Shown: positions 43,658 through 56,352, numbered from the stretch's first letter. The stretch is DNA of 64,000 bases from [Phialemoniopsis] sp. UDSM-2020 (GCA_018873225.1 JAEILZ010000008.1:310001-374000); one strand, 5' to 3'. Numbers and translations are program-made. Notes: generated from the sequence alone by a model not told the origin.

Positions 43658-45225
43658 ATGTCAACCGAGGCGAACTCTAGCATTATCCTTCGCGGAGGCA
43701 CGGTCTTGCTTCATGACGACAACATACATGTGAGACCCACTCAAGCTGATGTTTTGATCAAAGGAAATACCATCGTCAAAATCAGTGAGGACATATCAGC
43801 TCAGGAGAACACGAGATATATCAACTGCAAGGGTAAGATTATCTCTCCAGGCTTCATCAGCGGCCACCAGCACCTCTGGCAGACGGCTCTGAAGGGCCAG
43901 CATGCCAGCGACACTCTTGTGCCGTACATGCCAAAAGGCAATTTGACATCCGCCTTGTACGATCTCGACGACGCGTTCTGGGGCGAACTGAGTGGCGCGA
44001 TGGAGTCCATCGACTGCGGCACGACAACGGTGGTCGACCACTCCAGCATCAACCAGGGGCCGGACTACCGTAAGGACTTAGTGGCATCACTGATGTTTCC
44101 GTCAAGACTGATCAGTGTCTAGCAAAAGCAATCTTACGTGCCCTTGCAACGTCGGGCCTGCGCACTACCTACGCCTACTGCCATCCTCGCAAGGTCAGCT
44201 CGTGGAACCCACTGGCATGGGCCGATGACGAATCCTCGCCTTGGGTCCTCGACATATTCGAGAAGCTCTTCTCGAACACTTCCAGCCTCGGCGACAACGG
44301 CCGGATTCGCCCGGGCTTTGCCATGGATGGCATATTCGGACCACCAGAGCCGCTCCGCCAGCTATACCAGCGCGTTCGCGCCGCCGGCGCCGCGCTCATT
44401 ACCACGCACTCCTGCGGCGGGGTGATGATGGGCAATAATGCATCACCCGCGCAAATTCTGCATGGACATGGATTGCTCGGTCCGGACGTGCTGCTGAGCC
44501 ACGCATGTTTCCCTCACGAAGGCGACGCGGAGCTGCTGAGGAAGGCCGGCGCGGCGGTGTGCAGCACGCCGCTGACGGAGCTGCAGATGGGCCAGCCACC
44601 GGTTGCTCTACAGGACGACTACTACGACATCGCGAGCCTGGGTGTGGACTGCCACTCCTGGGGCAGCGGGTTCATGCCGGGCCAGATGCGAATGCTGCTC
44701 CAGTGGGCGCGATGCGACATGGCTTCTCGGCTGCAGGTCGAGGGCAAGTGGAGCCTCGGCACAGGTAACGAGGTGGAAAGGGTATTCAACCTTGCTACTG
44801 CGCTGGGCGCAAAGGCCATCGGGATGGGGAATCAGGTTGGGCGGATTAAGGCGGGCTACAAGGCGGACTTGGTCATATTTGACACCGACACTCCTGGCAT
44901 GCTGGCCGCCGCGCTCGAAGATCCTGTTGCCGCGGTAGTGATGCACTCGAGCGAGCGAGATATCGGGACGGTCATTGTTGATGGCGTACTGAGGAAGCAA
45001 GGAGGTAAACTGCTCGACGTCACGGCGACGCCGATGATTGGGCGCCAGAAGACGCAGGTGAGCGGCGCAGAGGTGGGCCGGGAAATTTCATGGTGTGATG
45101 TCGCGTGCAAGTTGCTCGAAAGTAGGGAGAGGATCAAAAAGAAGATGGAAGGGATCGACTGGAAGAGCGCAGTCGACGATATGGTCGATTTGATGCACAC
45201 TAGCCGAGGCGCCTTGCTGAAGTAA
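43658..45225 (+). CDS. Metal-dependent amidohydrolase (deaminase/ATZ-TRZ-like)
   Basis: Two exons (43658-44069, 44123-45225; 53-nt intron with GTAAGG donor) give 504 residues. An N-terminal composite-domain strand pattern (IILRGGTVLLHDD) leads to metal ligands HQH in SGHQHLWQT. Further ligands are ITTHSCGG, LSHACFPHEGD and the Asp in LGVDCHSWGSG. The C-terminal part (GMGNQVGRIKAGYKADLVIFDTD) is the family's barrel-closing region. Members deaminate or hydrolyse cyclic amidines and purines; the substrate here is unknown. There is no signal peptide, so it is cytosolic. ATG 43658 was chosen over the in-frame GTG nine bases upstream. Confidence 0.88.
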
Positions 45226-46853
45226 GGATGTTGAACGGCGACAGACTTCGGGCAAAGATAGACTGAGCCAACTTCATTCACGACTTCAAACTACTAAATA
45301 GGACAGCCATAGCTATAGCCTGGTTCATCGTCATCCGCCGCCTTCTAAGATTATCACGTTGTGGGTATTATGTAGATACAAGTCCGAGTTTGTCGGGGCA
45401 ATGCGAGATCGCCTCGCAAAGCATTTTGGGCAACCCTGGGGAAGCGTGGAGAAAGAATGGAGCCCCTTGAAATGCCTGATCTCGGTGTTGAGAACAGGAA
45501 GGTCCCTAGTCGTTGCCGTTCCCCAAGTCATTATCGTCTGACAAGTCTTAAAGCCGTGGACCTGCCTGGGTGAGCAATGATCCGTCCCGATGTTAGCAAT
45601 GCTGGCTTGGATCAGCACCCGCAACAATTGGAAATGAGATCATTCTCAGCTCAGTGGAGAGAGGCAAACCCGACTAATGTATATATCGGATGGCTGTTGG
45701 CACACATCGGTCGACCCCGAGGTTTCTAATTTTATCTCCCGTCTGGTGTGTCCGGCTTGGGGGCCAGGACATCGGCCGAGAGATCAACGATCGGCTCAGG
45801 AAGCACCTGGGCCCGATTGGCGATGCACGACGCAGGCAGTCACGGCAGTGTTAAAAGTTAAGCTTACAGGGTACAGCATCCTTTGCAATATTAGCTAAAT
45901 GCTCCTGTTGTCTACACAGGTACTGCCTTCAATCTTGGCTGACAATCTCTCCGCAGATCGAGGGTGAGATGACGGAAGTGTGGAGCCTCTGATTTACCTT
46001 TTAAGCATAGTTTGTCAGTAGATGAGGAGCTGGTGCTATGCCGATCCTGGCGAAATGTGGAGATCTGGTGAGGCAGCGCACGCGATCATTTGCCCATTCC
46101 CTTTCATTACATTCCACACACATTCCACAGTGGTGGGCAGTGAAGCTTGGCCCTGACATCACGCCGTCAGCTTGTCCTACGTCGTCAATGGCACCCTCCA
46201 CAGGCTGAGACTCGAGACGGGGCCGGCTCCGGGACCGCACCACCACCAAGACGTTTCACGCGCCGAGCCGACATAGCCGCCCTGCCGCCGTGCAGACCTT
46301 CAAGCTCTCCTCCAGGTGCCTCAAGTGGATCGCTGCGATCGAGTCGATGCGGCCCCCAAACCTAACGTCAACGTTGAAGCGTCTAAAAAGACGCAGCGGC
46401 ACAACCCCGTCTCTGATCTGCGCACACTGCTGCGCCTAACGCTTTGTCCCCAGATGCCCCTACATACAGCGGCTGTGGGGGTAACGAAAATAGTGCGAAC
46501 AACACTGGATCCCACTTTGCAGATGCCTCAGCACCGTAGATCGTAGTCAAACTCAGTTCATTGTCTGCTCGAGTGCGAACCCTGTTGATCCCTAACTTTG
46601 ATGTGTGCGAGCCGCGGCCGCCTCTCCACATCTACAAGCACTGAGCCTTTTACCTGTTCATATTTTTGGAATCACAGCACGTTTGTTGATCATCAACCCT
46701 GTAAACATGTCTTGCAGCAGTCTCACAGCAATGTTGATCTCACAACACTTTGACGCAATATCTCCACCCTCGTAGCACCTACACCATGGCCAACCTCTGG
46801 AGATGTCGTGACACTCAACATCTAAAAAAAGATGCTTGGCACTGAATTCGAAG

Positions 46854-46861
46854 TATATAAT
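46854..46861 (+). promoter_or_regulatory. TATA box (TATATAAT)
   Basis: Consensus-like TATATAAT about 180 bp upstream of the secreted-protein ATG, just before a purine/CAA-rich leader. Confidence 0.5.
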
Positions 46862-46905
46862 GAGACAGAATTCTCGCCATGATCGAAAACTCAGAATATC
46901 ATCCA

Positions 46906-46957
46906 ACACAGCAACAACAAGAACAACAATACCAACAATCAACAGCAGCAGCAACCC
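46906..46957 (+). repeat. CAA/CAG-rich microsatellite in 5' leader
   Basis: Imperfect run of CAA and CAG triplets upstream of the secreted-protein ATG. CAA-rich unstructured leaders are often found in strongly translated fungal genes. Confidence 0.55.
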
Positions 46958-47035
46958 AGCCACCGCCCTCAGGTCCAATCCAGCCTAGAGCAACAATACC
47001 AACCCTATTCAATCCTCATCCACCGATCATACAAC

Positions 47036-47763
47036 ATGTCTTTCACCACCAAGACCTTCCTCGTCAGCATGCTCGCCTGCGTCGCGGTCGCCGCTCCCGC
47101 AGCACCGTCTCCCGTCGAGGGAATCAACGAGGTCTCCAAGCGGCAGATGACTATTCCATCCTGCTATACCTCCGACTCGTACAGCAACCTGAAGCAGGAT
47201 AAGCCTTACTATGAGAAGGCCGAGCGCGTGAGCGGCTACCAGTGCACATCTCTCAAGAAGTCGGGTTGCTCCCTCGGCAAGAGTGCCACTCACACTGTGT
47301 AAGTCGCGAACCTTCCACACCTAATGCTCCACCAAAAGACGTCCTGTTGCTAATCTATCCAAACAGCACCTTCACCAAGACAGTCAATGGCGGCGTCAGC
47401 AGCACGCTCGACATGAGCAAGCTCCTGAGCCTCGGCGCCGACGCCGGCTTCTCCTACAGCTGGTCGACCTCGGACGCCAGCTCCGTGACCGACAACAACG
47501 AGTGCCCGCCCGGCGGTCTCGTGTGCGGCCTGCAGGTCTCGGCCAAGAAGGTCAAGATCACGGGCCACAAGACGACCGAGTACCGCGGCGGCTGCGACCG
47601 CAAGGACGAGGGCGACTTCACCATCTACGCGCCCGTCACCGAGGGCGGCGACTCGGACGACCAGTCGGCCGTGCAGAACTTCAAGATCTGCCTCGCCGAG
47701 GACTGCAAGGACGACGACTGCAAGAAAGCCGTCAAGGCCGAGGGTATCGAGAAGTGCCCTTGA
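47036..47763 (+). CDS. Small secreted cysteine-rich protein with Kex2-type pro-site
   Basis: Two exons (47036-47298, 47367-47763; 68-nt intron) give 219 residues. The signal peptide is about the first 20 residues (MSFTTKTFLVSMLACVAVAA), followed by a short pro-segment ending at KR (SKRQM). The mature part has ten Cys, enough for five disulphides. The centre (STLDMSKLLSLGADAGFSYSWS) resembles a family of fungal secreted proteins with the theme GFSxSWS, function unknown. The second exon is strongly GC3-biased, suggesting high expression, as do the TATA box and CAA-rich leader. An effector or cell-surface role is possible but unproven. Confidence 0.75.
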
Positions 47764-48157
47764 ACGAGCTATTCAGAGTGCGCAAACGTTGGGATTGAGC
47801 TTGCTGCTGCTGTTGCCGGTGGGCTCTCGGAGGTGGTTGCGAAGCCCTCGGCCTTTACCCGACATTCTCTAGGCTTTTGGATTGGACCTTGCGCTTCTGT
47901 GCTCGGGTTCTCTCTTGTATGATGCTTTTCTTCTCTGTTTCGTTTTGCTATTTTTAGCCTGTATATCTAGCCTCATCGCAATTGAATTCAGCATTTCTTG
48001 CACCTATTGCTAATATCGTCCATTGTGTTATCACACCAGTTGAGCAAATGGTCATGGAGTGGAGTGTTATATTGTACAAGACTTATGTGAGTTGCGATGT
48101 GACTTACTGGTACAGGACTAACGACACCCTCACACCCTCACACCCTCATCATCTCAC
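47764..48157. other. Convergent 3' region
   Basis: 394 bp between two facing genes. It contains a short CACCCTCA tandem run near 48127-48150 and nothing else notable. Confidence 0.4.
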
Positions 48158-49689
48158 TCACCTCTTCAGCCTGGCTTCGATGCAAGCCCCAGGCACTCCA
48201 AATACTCTCCACACTTGGACCATTTCAAGACCAGCAGCATCAATAATCCTTGTGAAGTCGGACTCTTTGCGCTCCTTGCCCCCAATGCTCATCTGAATTT
48301 GATCCAGAACTGCATAAGGAAACGTGCCCTGGTGTACTGTTGGAGGGAGTACCATATCGGAGATCAGCACGCGAGACTCCGGTGACATGGACTCGACCAC
48401 GCGGCACAGAATCTCAGTAGCAACCTTGTCACCATAGTCGTGAAGGACCATACGCATGTGGTACGCCTTGGCTCCTATGTGGTAAATACCATTGGTTAGT
48501 GTCATAATACTGAGTGAGTGCAAGCAATGCAGTAGTATCCTCACCTTTCACAGGCTGGGTCTTCATAACGTCATGGGCCATCGGTGTTACCCCTTGGGGC
48601 ACCATGCCACTTGCCCTTGCCCATTCAATGACTTCGGGACGGTCTTGTAGGATGCAATGCTTGGCGGAGAGCTCTGGGTGTGCATCGAGAATTTTCTTCA
48701 AGGCCATGCCGGGACCCCCTCCGACGTCAACGAGCTCAACGACCCCGTTTGCACTCTCTTCGGGGGTGTTCTTGAGCTTTGAGAAGTGAAAATGTCCCGT
48801 CAAAGGGATCTCAGGCTCCAACCCTGCCATGGCAATCTGGTACGCTTGCATGTTCTCTGGGTTCTGAGCCCGTACGGCCCACACTGGAGTGCCTTCTTGA
48901 TTGCGGTAAGAAGTGTAAGGATTCGACAGCGGGTCATCCGGCTCGCGCAAGCCATGGCCGACGACGTACTCGTCAAAGTCGTGCATGCTCTTGAACCATT
49001 CGTCGTACCTGTGCCAAAGTCAGCATACATCACCTAGAGACAGACTCAGAACTTACATCGTCATGAAGAAGTGGCCAGGGCTGGGACTCGCAGTGATGTA
49101 GCCGCGAGAGTACTTCGTATGTGCTAAATCCCCGCCGTCTTCCCTGGTCTGGGCGAGGAAACCAGTGACAACTGGTCAAGGTCGCGACCATGTTCGTTAG
49201 CGAACGAAATGGCTTACCCTAGAAGAAGACCTACCCAGAATTCGTCCCATCCGTTCTTAAACGCAGGGTTAGCTTGATCCAGTATTCTCCAGACGTGTAT
49301 CACATACCAAGCAAAGATCCCTGGACTCCGGTAGCCTTTGCTAGATCCGCTAACAGGATGGAGCCTTGCTGCGGAATAGCATCGAGAACCTTGAGTTTCA
49401 TGAAGGTCCTGATAGCCACTAGTTCCGCGATCTATAGCAAGCATACAACGTCAGAGAGAGCTGAAAACCAGGTGATCACAGTTGAGCCCGCACTTACGTT
49501 CAACCCGTGGTAGGTCGGGACCTGGAAAGGCCCGATCAGAGCTCGCTTCAATTTCTCCGCCTTTGATATGATCTCGGCTCTGGCCATGTGTCCCTCGTAA
49601 CCCGGAGCGGACGAGTAGCTCTGAGCCGCGGTGGTCAGCTCGGCCACAAGCCTCTGCACCTCCTCCGGCGTGGCGAGGTCTCGGTCCAT
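48158..49689 (-). CDS. SAM-dependent O-methyltransferase
   Basis: Six exons (49498-49689, 49308-49431, 49235-49255, 49057-49171, 48545-49008, 48158-48474) give 410 residues; all phases agree, including a 21-nt micro-exon (49235-49255) that encodes ERMGRILV across its borders. The N-terminal dimerisation helices and TKYSRGYITASPSPGHFFMTMYDEW are typical of fungal natural-product O-methyltransferases. The SAM loop is LVDVGGGPG and the catalytic His is in MVLHDYGD. The usual role is methylation of a phenolic hydroxyl in secondary metabolism. No polyketide or peptide synthase lies within the window. Confidence 0.9.
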
Positions 49690-50195
49690 GATTCAACTTT
49701 GTGAACTCTAAATGTTGTTTGTTTCCTCTGTTCTCAAACCACTACTCTGTACCCCAGCAAATTTACGACCGTCTAAACTTGAAAAGAAAACCAAGTTACA
49801 GTCGCTTTCAGCTGTCTGGTTCTGTAGGAATGTTGATGCCTGTGCGCGCGCGTGCGGGGTATTTGTACTGCTATTGTCAGCAATTCACAATCGGGTAAAA
49901 ACGGGATGCCAGTGCTATTTGATGCCTGTACTAAATATCATCACGTTCACCGCAGCCGGAGAGTATTCGTAGTAGTGATCCTTCAAAGCTATTATTGTCT
50001 TGCATGACTTGGCGTCATCCCAAGGGTGTCTACTCTGATTACCTGTCAAGATCGGCTGACCGAGCCGTGTGGCTCTTGTCCTGAAAGATTAAGGAGACCT
50101 CGACCTCCCCTAGCTCAACAGCCTCTTGGGACTCGAGCCATCTTTCAGTATGTCTCGTACACGTGTGCCGTTGGTTAATACGTGTCCGTGGACAA
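49690..50195. other. Intergenic region, methyltransferase promoter
   Basis: 506 bp, with a GCGCGCGCGTGCG run near 49845. I see no gene in it. Confidence 0.35.
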
Positions 50196-51946
50196 TTAGA
50201 TGGTATAGCGGAACCCGTCGAGCCCCTCAATAACCATACGGCCAGCATCTGCACGCCTGTTGCAGATCCTGAAATACAGTGACAGGATGCTGACAATCAA
50301 GATGATCAAGGCGTTCCCAGTCATAGTAGCGTAGATTCCAGGTCGGTAGGACGGGGCATCTTGACTACGAAAGATGAGAGACCCTGCGATGCCTCCGATT
50401 CCGGCAAACCCAACCAGCGAGGCAGAGCAAAAGGCACGTTTCCACTGGCCGCGAATGTTGTTGGCCTGAGTTCAGAGGCAGGATCCGTCAGTGTGGGACA
50501 AAACATCGGATCCGGGACCACTCGTGGAGATGATCTTACCTGATAGGTCATGATGGTCGGTATATTTGCATTGACGGCTCCGGTTGTGATGAAGACTCCT
50601 GCATAGCGAGCGGCAGAGCCTGTCGCGTAGCCCTAGTACAGTATTAGCTTGCTTCCTGCGGGGCTGTGAAGGATCTTAATTACCATCATGGCCAATCCAG
50701 TGATTGCAAGAGTGGCGTTTGCAATAATGAGCGGACCCTTGGTCTTGTACGTGTCTCCGATCCACGAGACAATCGCCATGATGACTCCAGCGAAAAGGTA
50801 GGGCGGTGCAACCAGCAGCTGAGATGCGGCGACAGAAAAGCCCATGCCTCGCAGGATAGTCGGCAAGAAGTATGCGATCGCATAGGCCGTTGTGTTACAG
50901 CAGAAGAAGACGAACGCAAACGCCCAGATCTTCAGGTCCAGGCCTCCGCTCGCCCACCTCTTCAAAGTAAACGGCTCCACGACCTGATCGTCACGGTCGA
51001 GACTGATTCTCTGGAGGACCCAGTTGATTTCGCGCTGGGGGAGGAATCGAAGAGAGTGCCCGACCGATCGATCGGGAAAGTCGACAAGCACAAAGTAGCA
51101 GATGGAAGCAATTATGCAGGTTATGATGCCCTCCATAATGAAGATCCATCGCCAGCCATTGAAGCTCGCCAAGCCGCCCTGGACAAAGGCTATGTTAGTC
51201 GTTGGATTTCCGTTGAGAGCTTGCGTATAATATGGAGGCCTCACCATTTGCATCAGACCGTAGGCCAGAACGCCCCCAAAGCCATTGGCGACACAGCCGA
51301 GAAGATAGAATGCTGTGTAACGTCGATGGAGATCGTACCGACAGTACCATGTGGAGATCAAGTATATGCATCCTGGCAGAAAACCTGCCTCCAAGGCGCC
51401 TAGAATGAGACGAAGGGGGATCATAGCACCCCAGGTTTTACAGAACCCATGAGCAAGCTGGGATCAACATCAGCTTTCGACGTCGATACAGCGGCTGCGT
51501 GAATGCTTACCATGATAATACCCCATACGAAAGAGATGCCAGCCAGAAATGGGCGTGGCCCGATCTTCCGAGTCAAGACGGTGGCCGGCGGTTGTAACAA
51601 TGTGTAGGTGATAAAGAAGACTAGCACAAGAATGGACTGAAAGAAGCGTGTCAGTGAGGATGTACAAGTGATATGCTGGAAGGGAAATATCACGCACGTA
51701 TCGAAAGTTCTTCAGCTCAAGGTCTTCGGTCATCCCAGCAATCACAGCAACGGATAGGTTCGTTCTATCAATGAGGCTGAAGCAATACATGCAGCCACAG
51801 GTCAGGACGAGACGCCTGTCGATCCGGCGTAGGATGTGCTTCTGCTCGACGGTGGTGAACTCGTCCTCATGCTGGGTTACCGGAATCTCCGACCCCAGCT
51901 GGTCAGCATGGGTAGAGTTCACATCTTCCTTTTCGATCACAGTCAT
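50196..51946 (-). CDS. MFS transporter, allantoate-permease (Dal5/ACS) type
   Basis: Six exons (51698-51946, 51511-51636, 51245-51457, 50684-51178, 50540-50632, 50196-50465) give 481 residues. Family marks: RRIDRRLVLTCGCMYCFSLIDRTNLSVA, GALEAGFLPGCIYLISTWYCRYDLHRR, YAIAYFLPTILRGMGFS, NIRGQWKRAFCSASLVGFAGIGGI and a C-terminal YFRICNRRAD. The Dal5 group takes up anionic nutrients or vitamins at the plasma membrane; the substrate is not deducible. It is divergent from a Zn2Cys6 gene (674 bp apart), which suggests local control. Confidence 0.9.
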
Positions 51947-52620
51947 GATGGAGAACGGCCAGCGGCTTGGTCCAGTTTGGTGTTAGAGATATAACAAAAC
52001 AGGTTGCTAAGAGTATCTCCTCAGAACATTGGACCAGAGCTGGCGAAGTCGAGGTTTTATTCTCCAGTCGACGCAAATGGGTGCTCACTCGACCCCAACT
52101 CCCCTCAGAAACCCCTACCTCTTCTCCGCAAGCTTCCTCCAGACCATTGTCTGGCTGTGAAGACGGGACCCGCCACGAATGAGGAGAAGAACACCAAAAA
52201 TGTGGGGCAAATACCGAGAACCGAAACCCCGAGGAGACTGGCTTCAATATCAAGTAGGTACAGGATCGCGGCCAATTGGTGACGGGCCCGAACGGCAGCA
52301 AAACCTTGGCATGGCCATGTTGTATTGATCTTGCGTTCCATGCCGAAAATGGGCGGCGTGTTACCTAGTCCAAGTTGCCAAGCGAAGCTAATTCGAGTTC
52401 CCAAACCCACATGCCGGAGCTCGTCCCCATGGGGAATTCCATTTTGAGCGGAGGCGGGGCAGCGGATGGATCCGGTTTCTAACTAGGCGAGATGGCCTCG
52501 AATTTTCTCAGCGTGGCGATTCTATGCGTTGCGCAACTGCCACCCGCCAGTCTAGTCCCCCGTTGCGTACACAGATTGCCTATCCAGTAGACATCGGCGA
52601 GCCTCGCAAACGGTGACATT
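51947..52620. other. Divergent promoter, MFS / Zn2Cys6
   Basis: 674 bp between two divergent ATGs. I see no TATA box or repeated motif that I can defend. Confidence 0.35.
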
Positions 52621-54894
52621 ATGGATAATGGAAGTCGGAAACGTCGTGCAGCTAAAGCGTGTCTCAGATGCCGGGAACGGAAGGTGCGCTGCGATATTGA
52701 GCATCGTGGACCGCAATGTACGAATTGCATCTTGGACGAGTGGGAGTGCACCGTCGTGCCCCGGAGGAAGCCTCAGTGAGACCAATCTAAAATCCTTCTG
52801 TTATTCCATTCTGTCTGCTGGTTCCTGCTGACAATCACCAGGCTCAAGTGGAATGCACTGCCTAATGCTGAGTCCATCAGCTTGGCCAAGACGATTGTTA
52901 CTGACGACGCATCCCCGACGGATCTACGTGACTTGATTCGGGACCAGGCTCCGACGTTGGCTAATGGAGAGGAGAGCTCGCGGACTATTAATAAGCCGCA
53001 CGCTGTCAACAAGACGCCCGACGACCTCTTTTGGGAGTCGTGCATGCTGGACACAGCTATGAAGTACTCGCCTATCCCATTCGCCGAAGTTGGAACAACA
53101 CGAAAGCTCCCGTCGATAAGCGCCGAATATATCCTTGCAAAAGGCTGCTTCCGTATACCTACAACGGGGATCCTCCGAGAATTTCTCTACCAATACTTTC
53201 ATCATATCCATCCACTTCTGCCTGTAGTAGAGGAAGCCGATCTTCGAGGTCTCTTGCCGGAGGGGCTGGACACTGCGTCTTTCCTTATACAAAGTAAAAG
53301 ACCCTCCATCTTTGTCTTGCAGGCTTTGATGTTTGTGTCATGTGGGGCGAGTCATTACCAGGAGAACGCACTCAGCGCCTAGCTAACACGAAAGAATTGA
53401 TAGTATATTCCACACGAAACATTGTCGTCTCTCGGCTTTTCAGATCCACGGGATGCGAAGGATGTGTTTTACGACAGAGCGAAGGCCCTCTTCGATCACG
53501 ACGCAGTGCAATGCCCGGTTGCTGCAGCGCAGGGAAGCATATTGATGAGTTACTGGGGAAACATTGCCATTGGAATGCGCCGCAACTCAATCTGGCTGGG
53601 GACAGCTGTACAGAGTCTGTTCAACGCGAACATCCACGGCTATCCAACAAGATCACTGGACAGGGAGCCCACCGACTCGGAAAAGACATTGCGTAGGCTT
53701 TGGTGGTGCTGTCTGGTTAGAGACCGACTCATGTCCCTTGGGTTACGACGGCCGATGCAAATCGCACAAAGTCAGTTTGATTTTGAGCGCGCAATTGACT
53801 CCCTTGCCGATAGTATCGAACCCTCGGAGGAGACGCCGCCATCCATCTTCCACTCTAGTGCAGAGGTGGATCTTCAGACGCAGATATTTGTTGCACTCTG
53901 CAAACTCTGTTGCGTGTTCACCGATATACTCCTCCTTGTAAATCCTTTGTGTGAGCCAAATGCAACCCTGAACGAACACCAGGGCCCGGAACGGTTAAAT
54001 CAAAGCCGTTGTCGTCTATTGGAGTGGCACAATACCTCTTACTGGGCAGTCGATTATCAGATCACTCATTCCAGCGAAGATGTGGATTCCTCCTTGAGAA
54101 ATCTGATCTTGATCTACTATCAGTAAGAATCTGCCCCATCAAACTCCACGGGAGGGCAGCAACTTATGTAATCTGTCTGTAGCGCCGCTAAACTGTGTCT
54201 CTGTCACTTCGAACTCCAGCTGGTCACTCAGGACACCGCTATCTCCCAACAAACATCTCTGCGTATGCTGGTGTCGGAAATGCAAACGGCGGTGCAAGGT
54301 ATCGTCAACTGCTCCAAAGAGATCAGCCAGAAGAGAATCGCGCCATTCATGCCCTCCACAGCTCCGGCATGCACTGCACTCCCATATCTGCTTTGCATAC
54401 TAAACGCAAGGATTGCGCAGCAGAACAGAACCAGGCTCTCTGACGAGGAGCTCGAGCAATTACGTGTTCTACTTGATGTCATGGACACATACGGTCGCCA
54501 GTACGTCGGCGTGGATACTATCTCAGTCACCATTCAGCGGGCTCTTTGGTCGGACATACAGCTCCCGAAGGTGAATAGCTGGGCAGGAATGGTATTGACT
54601 CACCCCAAACTATTCCTGGAGCTTTGCAATGTCCTTGACTCGATGATGCGGAGAGGTCAAGAAGTTCGAAGCCAGACCAGGAGTTCAGGGACCGAGACGC
54701 TGACACATCCGCCCCCTACGATCGACGTCAACGCTTTGGATTTGAGTACATGGAGCCCTCGTGAGAACTTCACATCACCCTCTGATTTATTTGTCGACAC
54801 ATTCGAGGACTTCATGCTCACGGAGGGGTTTACGACCTTCTTGGGCGACAGTATTTTGACAGGAGGAACGGCATGGCCAGACCAGGTCACGTAA
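52621..54894 (+). CDS. Zn2Cys6 transcription factor with probable GC-AG intron
   Basis: Four exons (52621-52775, 52842-53346, 53404-54122, 54183-54894) give 696 residues. Zinc cluster: CLRCRERKVRCDIEHRGPQCTNCILDEWEC. The fungal_trans domain includes FLYQYFHHIHPLLPVV, LGFSDPRDAKDVFYDRAKALFD, RRLWWCCLVRDRLMSLGLRRPM and an acidic C-terminus. Intron 2 (53347-53403, branch GCTAAC) seems to use a GC donor (GGG|GCGAGT). It is the only solution I find that joins MFVSCG to YIPHETLSSLGF in frame; no GT nearby works. If it is not used, translation stops soon after residue 220. Probable nuclear regulator of the adjacent MFS gene. Confidence 0.88.
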
Positions 54895-55377
54895 TACGGG
54901 TACAGACCATCTGCTTGCACTTGCAGCTTCAACTTCGATAGTCCAATCAAGAAAGGATATCTGTCAGGGCGGGCAGGGTCGGGTGCTGAATGAGAAGTCT
55001 TAGACTCGGCGCGCTCGCTGTGGGTCCGCTGGCTGTGTAAGGCCTGGCTCGACCTGTAAGAGGATCCACGTCCTCGCATTTCTAACCCGAAATGGACGGA
55101 CCCTCGGATTTAGATGGCCGCCGGAAGAGATGGGAGTCGGGAAGGTCGAGTGAAGTCCTTTAAATATCAGAAATCTCGCCGTTACTGGGAACATGCAACA
55201 TTAAAGACTTCTATGCTTTCTTCTCCAGCAAGTTGTGCTCCCTTCAGATCCTTTGGTTGATGTGGTATCGCCCATGAACTGACCAGCCCAGTCCTCGCAC
55301 TCTTCCAGCAAAACCCGAGCTTTCGAAACTGCCAAACGCATACGCCGACGGATTCAACAACACTTCCCTGAACAATC
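54895..55377. other. Intergenic region, RTA1-like promoter
   Basis: 483 bp with no supported gene. Confidence 0.35.
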
Positions 55378-56352
55378 ATGTCTTTCAAGAATTGCACAGA
55401 GGTGTCTCCGACATGCCCCGTGAAAGCAACCACCTACGGCTATTACCCCGACCTCGGCCCCAACGCCGCCCTCCTCGCCTTCTTCGCCGTCTGCTGCGTC
55501 GCCCAGCTAGCGCTTGGCCTCTGGAAGCGCGTCTACTCCTATTCCATCGCCTTAGCTATTGGTGCCTTGATGGAAACGCTCGGGTATGCAGGTCGACTGA
55601 TGATGCACGACAACCCCTGGAACTTGACGGGCTTCAAGATCCAGGTCATCTGCCTCATCATTGCGCCGTCCTTCATCGCCGCGGGAATCTACCTGACGCT
55701 CAAACACTTTGTCCTCCACAACAACCCCGAGCTCTCCCTTCTGCGTCCGAAGTTATACACCTGGGTCTTCATCGGGTGCGACATCGCCTCGTTCCTCGTG
55801 CAAGCGGCCGGCGGAGGCGTCGCGGCATCAGCCACTGGCGGAGCGAAGCTTAGGGATATCGGAAACAACATCATGGTCGCTGGCATAGCCTTCCAGATTG
55901 TGACGATGGCTCTTTGCGGGGTTCTGGCCGGTGTGTACATGTTCCGCCGCTGGCGCGGCAGCCGCGGCCAGGGCACCTCTGTGGCACCGAGGGTCACGGT
56001 TCTTGCTCCAAAAGCCCGGGTCTTCCTGGCCGCAGTCGTGTTTGCGTACATCACTGTCCTAGTGAGATGCATCTATCGACTGCCCGAGATGGTGGGTGGT
56101 TGGGGCAACGAGCTGATGCGCAATGAGAAGGAGTTCTTGGCGCTTGATGGACTGTAGGTCTACTTGTTTTGATCCTAGAGAGATGCCTGTTAACTAACAA
56201 GTCTTGTCTCTCGCAGGATGATCGTTCTCGCGACTATTGCCCTCACGGTAGCCCACCCCGCATACTTCTTCCCGGTCATGCAGACAGGATATAACGATGG
56301 GGAGGAAAAGTTCGAACTCACTTCCCGCACTGAGGGGTCCTCTGTGCTGTGA
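55378..56352 (+). CDS. RTA1-like seven-helix membrane protein
   Basis: Two exons (55378-56153, 56217-56352; 63-nt intron, branch ACTAAC) give 303 residues. Seven hydrophobic helices and RTA1 signatures are visible: YGYYPDLGPNAALLAFF, METLGYAGRLMM, FKIQVICLIIAPSFIAAGIYLTL, FIGCDIASFLVQAAGGG and VRCIYRLPEMVGGW. An Asn in the first loop may be glycosylated. Known relatives are plasma-membrane proteins linked to lipid translocation and resistance to membrane-active drugs. It is flanked by two Zn2Cys6 genes. Confidence 0.92.

Larger units (their letters stand above)
45226..47035. other. Intergenic region, promoter of the secreted protein
   Basis: 1.8 kb with no supported gene. Near its end lie a TATA-like box and a CAA/CAG-rich leader. 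The open frame 46879-47202 overlaps this repeat and the secreted protein and is a by-product of it. Confidence 0.4.

Noticed and set aside
46879..47202. Gln-rich open frame upstream of and overlapping the secreted protein
   Set aside because: It is produced by the CAA/CAG microsatellite in the leader and runs in another frame through the signal-peptide exon.
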